Below are positions 36,265-44,121 of a stretch of DNA of 64,000 nt, one piece after another; the stretch's first letter is position 1, and every line of letters begins with the position of its first letter. This DNA is from Actinomycetota bacterium (GTDB lineage: Bacteria > Actinomycetota > Acidimicrobiia > Acidimicrobiales > Ilumatobacteraceae): NCBI GenBank assembly GCA_030645495.1, contig JAUSLV010000030.1:22843-86842 (forward strand), in the 5' to 3' direction. Both the position numbers and the translations under genes were made by a program. Below the pieces are notes generated by a model that did no database searches, was not told the origin of the DNA, and saw only the letters and a list, made by a program, of their open reading frames with translations.

Positions 36265-37542
36265 TCAGAGCGTGGCGCCGGGGAACGTGACGTTGCGCAG
36301 CAGGTTGCGTGTGTCGAACACCAGGCTCGCGTGCGTGGCGATCATCTCGGGTTCGAACACCGGGTGCTCGACCATCACCACCACGATGTCGGCCGCGGCC
36401 AGCTGCTCGACACCCCATGGCACCATGCCGAACGGCAGGTCGTGCAGGTTCACTTCGGGCACGTACGGATCGCACACCACCACGTCGGCCCGCGCGCTCG
36501 CCAGCAGTTCGGCCAGCGGCAGCGTGGGGCTTTCTCGCCAATCGCTGGTGCCCGCCTTGTAGGCCAGGCCCAGCAGGAGCACACGACTGCCGTTCACCGG
36601 CTTGCGCTGGTCGTTGAGCAGCGCCGTGATGCGCTCGAACACGTGGTTGGGCATGGTGGCGTTGATGTCGTTGGCCAGCTCCACGAACCGGAAGGGCCGG
36701 CCAAGGTGCTGCTTCACCCGCCACGACAAGTACGACGGGTCCACCGGCAGGCAGTGCCCACCCACGCCCGGGCCAGGCGTGAAACGCATGAACCCGAACG
36801 GCTTGGTGGCCGCGGCGTCGATCACCCGCCACACGTCGATGCCCAGCTCCCGGGCGAAGATCGCCAACTCGTTGATCAGCGCGATGTTCACGTGCCGGAA
36901 CGTGTTCTCCAGCAGCTTGGTCATCTCCGCCTCGGCGGTGCTGCCCACCGGCACCGTGCGCTCGACGATGTCGGAGTAGAACGCGTCGACCGCGGCGAGT
37001 GACGCCGGGGTGCTGCCCGACACCACCTTGGGCGTGTTGAGCAGCGTGAACCGCTGATTGCCCGGATCGATGCGTTCGGGCGAATAGCCGAGGTGGAAGT
37101 CGACACCCGCCTTCAGGCCCGAGCCGTGCTCGAGGATCGGGGCCAGCAGTTCCTCGGTGGTGCCCGGGTAGGTGGTGCTCTCCAGCACCACCACACACCC
37201 GGGGCGCACGTGCGGAGCAAGCAATGCACCCGCCGACTCGATCGCACTGAGGTCGGGTAGGCCCTCGTGCAGCGGGGTGGGCACACAGATCACCGCGACG
37301 TCGAACCCCGCAAGGCGGGCGGGATCGCACGTGGGCTCGTAGCCGTTGGCCAGTGCCAACCGCACTTGCTCGTCGGAGATGTCGCCCACATAACTGCGGC
37401 CGGCGGCCAGTGCTTGCACACGCGACGTCGACAGCTCGAAGCCCACGACCCGGTAGCCCTGCTCGGCGGCTCGCACCGCGAGCGGCAACCCGACGTAGCC
37501 CTGACCGATGACGGCGAGCGTGCGCTGCGTGGTGGGTGGCAT
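36265..37542 (-). CDS. UDP-sugar 6-dehydrogenase family (UDP-GlcNAc/ManNAc type)
   Basis: A 425-aa NAD-dependent dehydrogenase oxidising the C6 of a UDP-hexose to a carboxylate in two steps. The N-terminal Rossmann loop is VIGQGYVGLPLAV; the catalytic Cys264 sits in GVGGHCLPVDPSYL, Lys209 in MTKLLENTFRHVN, and the C-terminal UDP-binding domain starts near LLGLAYKAGTSDWRESP. The wording SDWRESP and GFMRFTPGPG is like the WbpA/WecC group that makes uronic acids of N-acetyl sugars. It follows the PglC-like transferase by 10 bp. Confidence 0.9.
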   Translation of the reverse strand: MPPTTQRTLAVIGQGYVGLPLAVRAAEQGYRVVGFELSTSRVQALAAGRSYVGDISDEQVRLALANGYEPTCDPARLAGFDVAVICVPTPLHEGLPDLSAIESAGALLAPHVRPGCVVVLESTTYPGTTEELLAPILEHGSGLKAGVDFHLGYSPERIDPGNQRFTLLNTPKVVSGSTPASLAAVDAFYSDIVERTVPVGSTAEAEMTKLLENTFRHVNIALINELAIFARELGIDVWRVIDAAATKPFGFMRFTPGPGVGGHCLPVDPSYLSWRVKQHLGRPFRFVELANDINATMPNHVFERITALLNDQRKPVNGSRVLLLGLAYKAGTSDWRESPTLPLAELLASARADVVVCDPYVPEVNLHDLPFGMVPWGVEQLAAADIVVVMVEHPVFEPEMIATHASLVFDTRNLLRNVTFPGATL

Positions 37543-37552
37543 TGGCCCGACG

Positions 37553-38176
37553 CTACTCGTCGCCTTCGGTTTGCGGCGGCAACTCGTGCATCGTGACCCC
37601 TTCACCGTGGTCGACACCCGACCGACCCAGCACCACCGGCACCGTGCGCGCGAGGATCGTGGCGTCCAGCCGCAACGAGCGGCGCTGCACGTACTCCACG
37701 TCGAGCGCCAGCCGCTGCGGCCAGTCGACCGCGTTGCGGCCGGCGACCTGCGCCAGGCCGGTGATCCCCGGGCGCACCTCGAAGCGACGGCGCTGGGTAT
37801 CGGTGAAGCGCGGCCAATAGTGCAACGGCAGTGGGCGCGGACCCACCAGCGAGATCTCACCACGCAGCAGGTTCCACAGCGACGGCAGCTCGTCGATGCT
37901 GGTGGACCGCAACACCCGGCCGAGACGGCCCAGCCGCTCGTGGTCGAACTCGGGCCCTTCGCGGCCCGGCACCGGCAACGCCATCGAACGCAGCTTGAGC
38001 AGCGTGAACGGCGCCCCGCCACGGCCGAGGCGTCGCTGGTTGAACAAGACCGGCGCACCCATCTGCACCCTCACCGCCAACGCGGCCACCAGCAGGATCG
38101 GGGAGGTGAGCACCAGCCCCATGACTGCCGCCGCGATGTCGACGAGGCGTCGCACCGCATTTGCGGCGAACCTCAA
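37553..38176 (-). CDS. initiating sugar-phosphate transferase (PglC/WcaJ-like)
   Basis: A 207-aa bacterial sugar transferase that places a phospho-sugar on undecaprenyl phosphate. A single N-terminal re-entrant helix (VRRLVDIAAAVMGLVLTSPI), then FNQRRLGRGGAPFTLLKLRSM with its basic cluster, RSTSIDELPSLWNLLRG (catalytic Asp-Glu), and GPRPLP and RPGITGLAQV are typical. The small size is like PglC rather than WbaP. TTG 38176 overlaps the acetyltransferase stop (TTGA); GTG 38155 is an alternative. Confidence 0.9.
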   Translation of the reverse strand: MRFAANAVRRLVDIAAAVMGLVLTSPILLVAALAVRVQMGAPVLFNQRRLGRGGAPFTLLKLRSMALPVPGREGPEFDHERLGRLGRVLRSTSIDELPSLWNLLRGEISLVGPRPLPLHYWPRFTDTQRRRFEVRPGITGLAQVAGRNAVDWPQRLALDVEYVQRRSLRLDATILARTVPVVLGRSGVDHGEGVTMHELPPQTEGDE

Positions 38177-38817
38177 CGCGCCCCTCGCTCGCGAGCCGGC
38201 ACACCCATCACCGTGGTGCCGGCGGCGACATCGCGCACCACCGCGGCGCCGGCGCCCACCACGGCGTCGGCCCCGATGCGGGCCAACGGCACGACGCACG
38301 ATCCCACACCCAGGAGCGCTCGCTCGCCCACGGTGACGCCACCGGCGACCGCCACCCCGACCGCCACGTGCGCGAACGGCCCGATGTACACGTCGTGGTC
38401 GATCGAGCAGCGCGTGTTGAGGATCGCACCATCGGCCACGATCGCCGACGGGTTCAGCACTGCGCCGGCCAGCACGGCGACGCCACTGCCGAGCTCGGCC
38501 GCCGCGGACACCATCGCGAACCGGCTGATCGCGTTCACCGGCGCCAGGCCGGCCTCGCGGCAGCGGGCGGTGAGCAGCTCGCGGGTGGCGTTGTGCCCAA
38601 CGGCCACGAACACACGACGCACGTCGATGCGTTCCGCGATCTGCTCGAGCTCCTCGTCGCCCCCCAACACGCGACAGGGCAGACCGCTGATCCCCGACCC
38701 GTCGCGGCTGACGCAGCCCACCACGTCGAACCCCGAATCGGCGAGCGCCTCGATGCACACTCGCGCGTGCCCACCAGCACCCACCACGAGCACGCGTACC
38801 ATGTCGGAGGCAGTCAT
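38173..38817 (-). CDS. PglD-like sugar acetyltransferase
   Basis: A 214-aa two-part enzyme: an N-terminal Rossmann-like UDP-sugar-binding domain (VRVLVVGAGGHARVCIEAL) and a C-terminal hexapeptide left-handed helix (from about 95; DGAILNTRCSIDHDVYIGPF, then VGERALLGVGSCV). His in CSIDHDVYIG is the expected base. PglD/NeuD-type enzymes acetylate the 4-amino group of a UDP-2-acetamido sugar. TACTGT 7 nt upstream of ATG 38817 sets the start. Translation continues directly into the PglC-like gene. Confidence 0.88.
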   Translation of the reverse strand: MTASDMVRVLVVGAGGHARVCIEALADSGFDVVGCVSRDGSGISGLPCRVLGGDEELEQIAERIDVRRVFVAVGHNATRELLTARCREAGLAPVNAISRFAMVSAAAELGSGVAVLAGAVLNPSAIVADGAILNTRCSIDHDVYIGPFAHVAVGVAVAGGVTVGERALLGVGSCVVPLARIGADAVVGAGAAVVRDVAAGTTVMGVPARERGAR

Positions 38818-38824
38818 CGTGATC

Positions 38825-38830
38825 ACAGTA
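38825..38830 (-). promoter_or_regulatory. -10-like hexamer
   Basis: TACTGT on the minus strand, 7 nt before ATG 38817, serving the acetyltransferase-transferase-dehydrogenase run (38817 to 36265). Confidence 0.45.
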
Positions 38831-38906
38831 CTGGCGAGGGTGCCCCAGCGGGCGGAGTGGCCCGCGTCGCGCAGGTCGGCGCGCCGGTAGCGACCGACCG
38901 ACCGCC

Positions 38907-38912
38907 TATCCT
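38907..38912 (+). promoter_or_regulatory. -10-like hexamer
   Basis: TATCCT, 6 nt before ATG 38919; it would drive the plus-strand epimerase operon as a leaderless message. Confidence 0.5.
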
Positions 38913-38918
38913 CGCCGC

Positions 38919-39857
38919 ATGCGAGTGATCGTCACCGGGGGAGCCGGCTTCATCGGTGCAAACCTGTGCGGTGCCCTGGCGGCCCACCCGGCGATCGACA
39001 CCGTCGTCGCCTTCGACGATCTGTCGACAGGTCGTCGCGAGAATCTGCACGGCGTGAACGCCGAGCTGGTGGTGGGCACGATCCTCGATCCCGAGGCGTT
39101 GGCAACCGTGTGCGCAGGAGCGCACGCGATCGTGCACCTCGCCGCCATCGGGTCGGTGCCGCGCTCAGTGGCAGACCCGCTGCCCACCCACTTCGCCAAC
39201 GCCACCGGCACGGTGAACGTGCTGCAGGCCGCACGCGAGGCAACGACCGGCGGTGCCCAGGTGGTGGTGGCCGGCAGCAGCAGCGTGTACGGCGCCAACC
39301 CTGCGTTGCCGAAGCACGAAGACCTCGCCACCAGGCCGCTGTCGCCCTACGCCGCCAGCAAGCTGGCCACCGAGGCGTACGCGCTCGCCTGGGCCGCGTC
39401 GTACCAGCTGCCGGTGATGTCGTTCAGGTTCTTCAACGTGTTCGGCCCGCTGCAGCCCGCCGACCATGCGTACGCCGCGGTCGTGCCGCGCTTCGTCGCC
39501 GCCGCGCTCGCCGGCCAGCCACTCACCGTGCACGGCGACGGCACGCAGAGCCGCGACTTCACCTACGTGGGTACCGTGGCGGGGGTGATCACCGACGCGG
39601 TGGTGCGACGGGTCACCAGCCTCGAGCCGGTGAACCTGGCGTTCGGCACGCGGCACACGCTGTTGCAGGTGATCGAACTGCTCGAACAGCAGCTCGGGCG
39701 CACACTCGACGTGCAGTTCGAGCCGACACGCGCCGGCGACATCGCCCACTCGCAGGCCGCACACCACCGGCTCGATGCCCTGTTTCCCGGTGTCGTTCCG
39801 GTCTCGCTGGCCGACGGCCTGCGTGCGACCGTGCAGTGGATGGCGGGTCGAGTGTGA
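38919..39857 (+). CDS. NAD-dependent sugar epimerase (UDP-glucose 4-epimerase family)
   Basis: A 312-aa extended SDR enzyme. The NAD loop is VTGGAGFIGANLCG at the extreme N-terminus; the catalytic Ser lies in AGSSSVYG, and Tyr/Lys in SPYAASKLATEAY. SFRFFNVFGPLQ and GDGTQSRDFTYV shape the sugar site as in GalE and related epimerases. It likely provides an epimerised UDP-hexose or UDP-HexNAc for the glycan. It overlaps the DUF4012-like gene by 4 bp (GTGA). Confidence 0.9.
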   Translation: MRVIVTGGAGFIGANLCGALAAHPAIDTVVAFDDLSTGRRENLHGVNAELVVGTILDPEALATVCAGAHAIVHLAAIGSVPRSVADPLPTHFANATGTVNVLQAAREATTGGAQVVVAGSSSVYGANPALPKHEDLATRPLSPYAASKLATEAYALAWAASYQLPVMSFRFFNVFGPLQPADHAYAAVVPRFVAAALAGQPLTVHGDGTQSRDFTYVGTVAGVITDAVVRRVTSLEPVNLAFGTRHTLLQVIELLEQQLGRTLDVQFEPTRAGDIAHSQAAHHRLDALFPGVVPVSLADGLRATVQWMAGRV

Positions 39858-42142
39858 AGGTCGCACCCGTCTATGTGCGACGCAATACGATCCTGCGCCG
39901 CGACCTACCGGTCGTGTGGAGCCTCGCCGCAGTGGCCGCGGTGCTGGCCTGCCTCGCCGGCTGCAAGCCCACCGGCCAGCCGGTCGTCGATGCACTCCTG
40001 ACGGCAAGCCTCGCCGTGTTCACCGTATGGCTGGGCGCGTCGGCCTCGTGGTGGTCGCTGTGCGCCGCCGGCTGGGTTGCGGCCCTCGCTGCGGGCACGG
40101 TGCTCGGCGTGGCCGTCGCCGTCGTCGCGCTGGCGATCGGGCTGTACCTCGGCGACCGGCGCCGCAACCTGGCGTGGGTGCGCAGCCTGTCGGTGGCAAT
40201 GGTGCTGCAAGTGCTGCTGCGCCTGGAGGTGAGCCCGTTCTTCGGGTTCTCCGCGATGGTCGCCGCCGGGGTGCTGCTGTTCCTGTGGGGCGTGTGCAGC
40301 ACCCGACGGCGCGATGCGGTGCGTCGGCGGCTGAAGCTCGGGGCGTTCGTCACCGGCGGCGTTGCCCTGGCCGCCGCAGCGGCGTTCGCCGGCGGGGTGT
40401 CGACCGTGCAGTCCGACCTCGAATCCGGCTACCAACGTGTGCTCGACGGCCTCGAGCAGTTGCAGGACGGCGACGCCGATGGTGCCGCAGTGGTGCTACA
40501 CGAGGCCGCCGATCAACTCGCCTCGGTGGCCGACACGGCCGATTCCGTGTGGACGCAGCCGGCACGGCTGCTGCCGGTGGTGGCCCAACACCGCAACGCG
40601 CTCGCCGACATCATCACGCAAGCCGCATCGGCTGCAGAAGCCGCAGCAACTGCACTCGACTCGGTCGATCTCGACTCGCTCACCGTCGAGCAGGGCATGA
40701 TCGACGTCGACGCCATCGCGGCGCTGGCGACGCCCCTCGCAGAGCTGCACGCGGCCGTAGAACAACTGCGCCGCTCGCTCGACGACGCCGACTCACCCTG
40801 GCTGGTCACCCCCGCCGCCGACCGCCTGCACCGCTATCAGGAACGCGCCGAGCAGGCCGCGACGCAGGCCGAAGCCAGCGCCGCAGCAGCCGCGCTGGGC
40901 CCGGATCTGTTGGGTGCGAGCGAGCGGCGCCGTTACCTCGTCGGGTTCTTGTCGCCCGCCGAAGCGCGTGGAGCGATGGGGGTGATGGGCAACTACGCGG
41001 TGATCGAGATCGACCACGGCTTGATCACGCGCACCGATTTCGGGCGCACGAACTCGCTGAGCAACGAGATCGACGCGGCCGGCGGCGTCGAACTGGATCT
41101 CACCGAGGAGTTCCGCGGTCGGTACGGCCGCTACTTCCTCGACGAGAACGGCCTGGCGGCACACGAGACCTGGTCGAACGCGACGATGAGCCCGGACGTG
41201 CCCACCGTCGCGTCGATCATGGCGCAGGTGTGGGAAGCCACCGGCCACGATCCGCTCGACGGCGTGTTCCTCATCGACCCGGCTGGGTTGGCAGGATTGC
41301 TGGAGGCGACCGGCCCGACCACCGTGGACGGCCTGGACGAGCCGCTGAGCGCCGACAACGTCGAACAGTTCCTGTACATCGATCAGTACAAGTCGGACAC
41401 CCCCGAGCGCGCTGAAATGCTCGAGAAGGTGGCTGCCGCGACACTCGAAGCGATGCTCGGCGGCCAGTTGCCCGCGCCACAGGAGTTGGCGCGAGTGCTC
41501 GGCCCGGCCGCCACCGGCGGCGATCTCGTGGGATGGGCACGTCGGCCCGAGGAGCAAGACCTGATGCGCCTGATCGGCATGAACGGTGCCCTCCCGGCGG
41601 CCCCCGTCGACGGGATCGCGGTCGTCACCAACAACGCCTCGGCGAACAAGATCGACAGCTTCCTGTTGCGCACCATCACCTACGACGCAGTGGTTCGCGG
41701 CGACCGCGTGCATGCCACGCTCACGGTGCAGTTGCACAACAGCGCACCCACATCGGGCTATCCCACCTACGTGATCGGCAGCGAGTTCATCGACATGCCG
41801 GTGGGCACCAACCGCACCCTGCTCAGCGTGTACTCACCGCTGCAGCGCAGTGGCGCCACGCTCGACGGAACAGCGGTGGCGCTCACCAACGACACCGAGC
41901 TGGGCTGGAACGTCAACACCGTCGGCTTCGACATTGCTCCCGGGCAGACCCGCACGCTCGTGTTGCAGCTGGTGGGAGCAGTGGGCGACGAACCGTACGA
42001 GTTGGTCGTGCGACCGCAGCCGATTCCCACCCCCGACCAGTACTCGATCCACGTCGCCGGCGACGTCACGATCGATCACGTCGGGACGGTGGAACGGCGT
42101 AGCGCGTTCAGCGACCATCGCACCAGAGCGCTGACGGCATGA
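39854..42142 (+). CDS. DUF4012-like membrane-anchored protein
   Basis: A 762-aa protein starting with GTG that overlaps the epimerase stop. The first 160 residues contain about six membrane helices; a long extracytoplasmic region follows, with an Ala/Gln/Asp-rich helical part (160-310) and a beta-rich part containing RRYLVGFLSPAEARGAMG and VFLIDPAGLAGLL. The layout and these phrases match DUF4012 proteins, commonly found beside actinobacterial polysaccharide genes. Their biochemical role is unknown. It might attach or organise glycan at the cell surface. It overlaps the deacetylase gene by 4 bp. Confidence 0.75.
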   Translation: MKVAPVYVRRNTILRRDLPVVWSLAAVAAVLACLAGCKPTGQPVVDALLTASLAVFTVWLGASASWWSLCAAGWVAALAAGTVLGVAVAVVALAIGLYLGDRRRNLAWVRSLSVAMVLQVLLRLEVSPFFGFSAMVAAGVLLFLWGVCSTRRRDAVRRRLKLGAFVTGGVALAAAAAFAGGVSTVQSDLESGYQRVLDGLEQLQDGDADGAAVVLHEAADQLASVADTADSVWTQPARLLPVVAQHRNALADIITQAASAAEAAATALDSVDLDSLTVEQGMIDVDAIAALATPLAELHAAVEQLRRSLDDADSPWLVTPAADRLHRYQERAEQAATQAEASAAAAALGPDLLGASERRRYLVGFLSPAEARGAMGVMGNYAVIEIDHGLITRTDFGRTNSLSNEIDAAGGVELDLTEEFRGRYGRYFLDENGLAAHETWSNATMSPDVPTVASIMAQVWEATGHDPLDGVFLIDPAGLAGLLEATGPTTVDGLDEPLSADNVEQFLYIDQYKSDTPERAEMLEKVAAATLEAMLGGQLPAPQELARVLGPAATGGDLVGWARRPEEQDLMRLIGMNGALPAAPVDGIAVVTNNASANKIDSFLLRTITYDAVVRGDRVHATLTVQLHNSAPTSGYPTYVIGSEFIDMPVGTNRTLLSVYSPLQRSGATLDGTAVALTNDTELGWNVNTVGFDIAPGQTRTLVLQLVGAVGDEPYELVVRPQPIPTPDQYSIHVAGDVTIDHVGTVERRSAFSDHRTRALTA

Positions 42143-42936
42143 ACTCGCGCACCCTCGTGCAGGGCATCGCTCGCGCCTACGACCGCCTCCGCCCGCCACC
42201 TCCTGGGCTTGTCGTGTTGATCTACCACCGCGTCGGCGGCGGCACCGACAGCATGGTCGACCTGCCGACCGAGGTGTTCGAGGCGCAGATGACGCAGCTC
42301 ACCGCGGCTCGCCCGGTGCTCACCCTCGACCACGCGATCGACGAACTCGCGGCCGGACGCACCCCCGACGGTGTGGTGCTGACCTTCGACGACGGCACCA
42401 GCGACTTCCACGACATCGCCGTGCCGATCCTGCACCGCCTGGGCCTGCCGTGCACGTTGTACGCGGCCACCGGCTTCATCGATCGTGGCGACCCGATGCC
42501 GTGGGGCGCCCCCAGCGCCACGTGGAACGGGCTGCGCGACACGCTCACCTCCGGCCTCGTGACGGTCGGTTCGCACACGCGCGACCACCCTTTGCTCGAC
42601 ACGCTGTCGAGAGAAGCCGTGGCCGAGCAGCTCGACGCCTCGATCACGTCAATCACCCAGCAACTGGGTGTCGCGCCACGGCACTTCGCCTACCCGAAGG
42701 CCGTGCCCGGCAACGCCGTCGCCGAGATCGCAGTGCGTGCCCGCTTCGCCTCCGCGGCGCTCGCCGGCAACCGCGTCAACATCGCCGGCGGCGACCCGCA
42801 CCGGCTGTGGCGCACCCCGGTGCACCGCCACGACTCCGCCGACGTGTTCGCCCGCAAGCTGCACGGCGGGCTGCGCGTGGAGGGTGCCATTCGCGAGCAG
42901 GTGGCCAGGTGGCGGGCGTGGCAGGAACACCGGTGA
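42139..42936 (+). CDS. polysaccharide deacetylase (NodB-like)
   Basis: A 265-aa carbohydrate esterase 4 protein. VLTFDDGTSDFHD carries the catalytic and metal Asp, VGSHTRDHPLLDT the two metal His residues, and HFAYPKAVPG the following loop. It lacks a signal peptide or membrane helix. It differs from the deacetylase at 21269 in lacking the Gln-rich insert. ATG 42139 overlaps the DUF4012-like stop and its own stop overlaps the GT4 start. It probably acts on the same glycan intermediate. Confidence 0.86.
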   Translation: MNSRTLVQGIARAYDRLRPPPPGLVVLIYHRVGGGTDSMVDLPTEVFEAQMTQLTAARPVLTLDHAIDELAAGRTPDGVVLTFDDGTSDFHDIAVPILHRLGLPCTLYAATGFIDRGDPMPWGAPSATWNGLRDTLTSGLVTVGSHTRDHPLLDTLSREAVAEQLDASITSITQQLGVAPRHFAYPKAVPGNAVAEIAVRARFASAALAGNRVNIAGGDPHRLWRTPVHRHDSADVFARKLHGGLRVEGAIREQVARWRAWQEHR

Positions 42937-44087
42937 AAGTCGTTCACCTCACCACCACCGACATGAGCCTCGACTGGCTGCTCGGCCCACAGCTGCAGGC
43001 CTTCGCCGCCGCTGGCTACGAGGTGGTGGGCATGTCGGCTCCCGGGCCGCACGTGGCCGCACTCGAGGCGGCCGGCATCCGCCATGTCGCGGTGCCCGCC
43101 CTCACCCGGGCCCCGGGCGTGATGGCCGACCTGCGGGCGATGCGCCAACTGTGCACGCTGATCCGCCGCGAGCGACCCGACGTGTTGCACACGCACAACC
43201 CGAAGCCAGGCATCCTCGGGCGCGTCATCGGGCGCGTGGCAGGGGTGCCGGTAGTGGTGAACACGCAGCACGGGCTGTACGCGCAGCCCACCGACCGTTG
43301 GCAACGACGGCTGCCCGTCTATGCCGCCGAACGCTTCGCCGCGGCCTTCTCGCACGCGGAGCTGGTGCAGAACGTGGAGGACGCCGCCACGCTCACCGAC
43401 ACGCTGAAGGTGCCACGCCGGAAGGTCACCGTGCTCGGCAACGGCATCGACCTCACCCGCTTCGACGGCGACCGCCGCGACCGTGCCGCCGTGCGAGCCG
43501 AATGGGGCGTCGACGACATCACCGTGGTGGCCGGGGTGGTGGGTCGCCTCGTGCACGAGAAGGGGCTCATTGAACTGTTCGCCGCCGCCCGGTCGCTGCA
43601 CGAGCGCGGTACCCCGGTGCGGCTGGTGGTGGTGGGCCCGAACGAGCCCGACAAACCCGACGGCGTCACCAGCGAGGCGATGGCTGCCGCAGAGGCCGAC
43701 GGCGTGGTGTTCACCGGGCTGCGCACCGACATGCCGCGCTGCTATGCCGCGATGGACCTCTTCGTCACGGCAACACATCGTGAGGGGTTTCCGCGCGCCG
43801 CCATGGAAGCGTCGGCCAGCGGCCTGCCGGTGGTGGCCACCGACATCCGCGGCTGCCGGCAGGTGGTGCACCACGAGGAGACCGGCCTGCTGGTGCCGGT
43901 GCGCGACGCAGCCGCGCTCGCCGACGCGATCGCCAGGCTGGCCGCCGACCCCGCCGAACGCGAGCGAATGGGCGCGGCCGCTGCCGCGACGGCACGCACC
44001 GAGTTCGACCAGCAGCGCGTGATCGACATCACGCTCGCCACCTACGCCCGCCTGCTGGCAGCGAAGGGCCGAGCGTTGCCCCGCTGA
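42933..44087 (+). CDS. family 4 glycosyltransferase
   Basis: A 384-aa GT-B transferase. The opening KVVHLTTTDMSLDWLLG and VLHTHNPKPGILGRVIGR with NTQHGLYAQ are typical of the acceptor domain; VVGRLVHEKGLIELFAAA and THREGFPRAAMEASASGLPV form the donor site with its E..E pair. Such sequences resemble enzymes adding the second sugar to an undecaprenyl-linked diamino sugar (PglA-like). GTG 42933 overlaps the deacetylase stop. Confidence 0.88.
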   Translation: MKVVHLTTTDMSLDWLLGPQLQAFAAAGYEVVGMSAPGPHVAALEAAGIRHVAVPALTRAPGVMADLRAMRQLCTLIRRERPDVLHTHNPKPGILGRVIGRVAGVPVVVNTQHGLYAQPTDRWQRRLPVYAAERFAAAFSHAELVQNVEDAATLTDTLKVPRRKVTVLGNGIDLTRFDGDRRDRAAVRAEWGVDDITVVAGVVGRLVHEKGLIELFAAARSLHERGTPVRLVVVGPNEPDKPDGVTSEAMAAAEADGVVFTGLRTDMPRCYAAMDLFVTATHREGFPRAAMEASASGLPVVATDIRGCRQVVHHEETGLLVPVRDAAALADAIARLAADPAERERMGAAAAATARTEFDQQRVIDITLATYARLLAAKGRALPR

Positions 44088-44121
44088 GGCTCCCCCGGTT
44101 TTCACTACCAAGTGCACTACC

